This document shows, piece after piece, positions 63,747 to 64,000 of a stretch of 64,000 nt of DNA. The notes under the pieces were generated by a model. The model was not told the DNA's origin. It did no database searches and saw nothing but the letters and a program-made list of their open reading frames with translations. Made by a program: the position numbers and the translations under genes. The stretch comes from Paraburkholderia caffeinitolerans (lineage in GTDB: Bacteria > Pseudomonadota > Gammaproteobacteria > Burkholderiales > Burkholderiaceae): contig NZ_CADIKL010000032.1 of NCBI RefSeq assembly GCF_902859945.1, positions 1 to 64,000 of the forward strand. The letters are read 5' to 3'. The first letter of the stretch is position 1, and every line of letters starts with the position of its first letter.

Positions 63747-64000
63747 CCCTGAACCCTGGCGGGCTGTGCATACCTCATCGCCTGCATGCTCCTCATGTGA
63801 CGTGATGACTTGACTGCGCTGGACCGCGCCCGATTCCAAAGCATATACCAGCGCTCCCGCGTCGATGCGCCGCTCGCAATGGCTCGCGGCGCGCAATGTG
63901 CGGCGTCGCGCGTGGGTCAGCGTCGTGTGCGTATATGATGGGCGCACCCGGCCGTTGCCCGCGTCGAGGATCGAAACGCCCCGCGCGCCCCGCGCGCCGC

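Overview
The window is GC-rich, densely coded chromosomal DNA from a betaproteobacterium, most likely Paraburkholderia, Caballeronia or Burkholderia. The reasons are the codon usage, a Burkholderiales-style gene set (PuuD-type urate oxidase, kgu/ptxS operon, PotFGHI, OmpW, PGDYG-type and DUF-type small proteins) and the short intergenic gaps. No tRNA, rRNA, CRISPR array, insertion sequence or prophage was recognised. The genus is inferred from protein resemblance recalled from memory, not from a search.

Region 1 (1-7.5 kb) is the most unusual part. A truncated trimeric autotransporter adhesin reads leftwards. Diverging from it across an AT-rich spacer is a 34-codon gene for a peptide with a double-glycine leader and a short Cys-Cys/Pro-rich core. 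A strong hairpin follows, then an acyltransferase-like protein of the LpxL/HtrB type that lacks the usual acidic catalytic residue. A complete peptide-export type I secretion set comes next: HlyD-like adaptor, C39-peptidase ABC exporter, and a TolC-like channel with a hexanucleotide-encoded (Gln-Ala)12 tract. This reads as a small-peptide (microcin-like or RiPP-like) production and export locus that I do not recognise.

Region 2 (7.5-17.7 kb) is an oxidised-purine module. It holds 8-oxoguanine deaminase, membrane urate oxidase PuuD and 5-hydroxyisourate hydrolase UraH, with a LysR regulator and a four-gene BMP-type nucleoside/nucleobase ABC importer. Region 3 (17.7-26 kb) holds single-gene units: dodecin, a 3-hydroxyisobutyrate-dehydrogenase-like enzyme, an ABC-F ATPase, a secreted protein, an aldehyde dehydrogenase, a nitronate-monooxygenase-like flavoenzyme, OmpW and a DUF1289 protein. 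Region 4 (26-30.4 kb) is the potFGHI polyamine importer.

Region 5 (30.5-40 kb) has a methyltransferase convergent with a Baeyer-Villiger-type monooxygenase, a PspA-like/TPR membrane pair, a ribbon-helix-helix-like protein and penicillin-binding protein 1A. Behind mrcA lies a spacer with a 19-bp perfect inverted repeat and five near-consensus DnaA boxes. Region 6 (40-53 kb) contains an RND tripartite efflux operon with a divergent TetR gene and a palindromic operator candidate, several small proteins, a ClC-type chloride transporter, a glutathione S-transferase, and a YeiH transporter with a divergent LysR regulator.

Region 7 (53-58.6 kb) is a five-gene 2-ketogluconate operon (kguE, kguK, kguT, kguD, ptxS) preceded by a perfect 18-bp palindrome that fits a PtxS/LacI-family operator. 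Region 8 (58.6-64 kb) has a YhfC-like membrane protein, small conserved proteins, an LTXXQ/Spy-like periplasmic protein, and an Lrp-family regulator next to a saccharopine-dehydrogenase-like gene broken by an apparent frameshift. A P-loop kinase-like gene ends the window.
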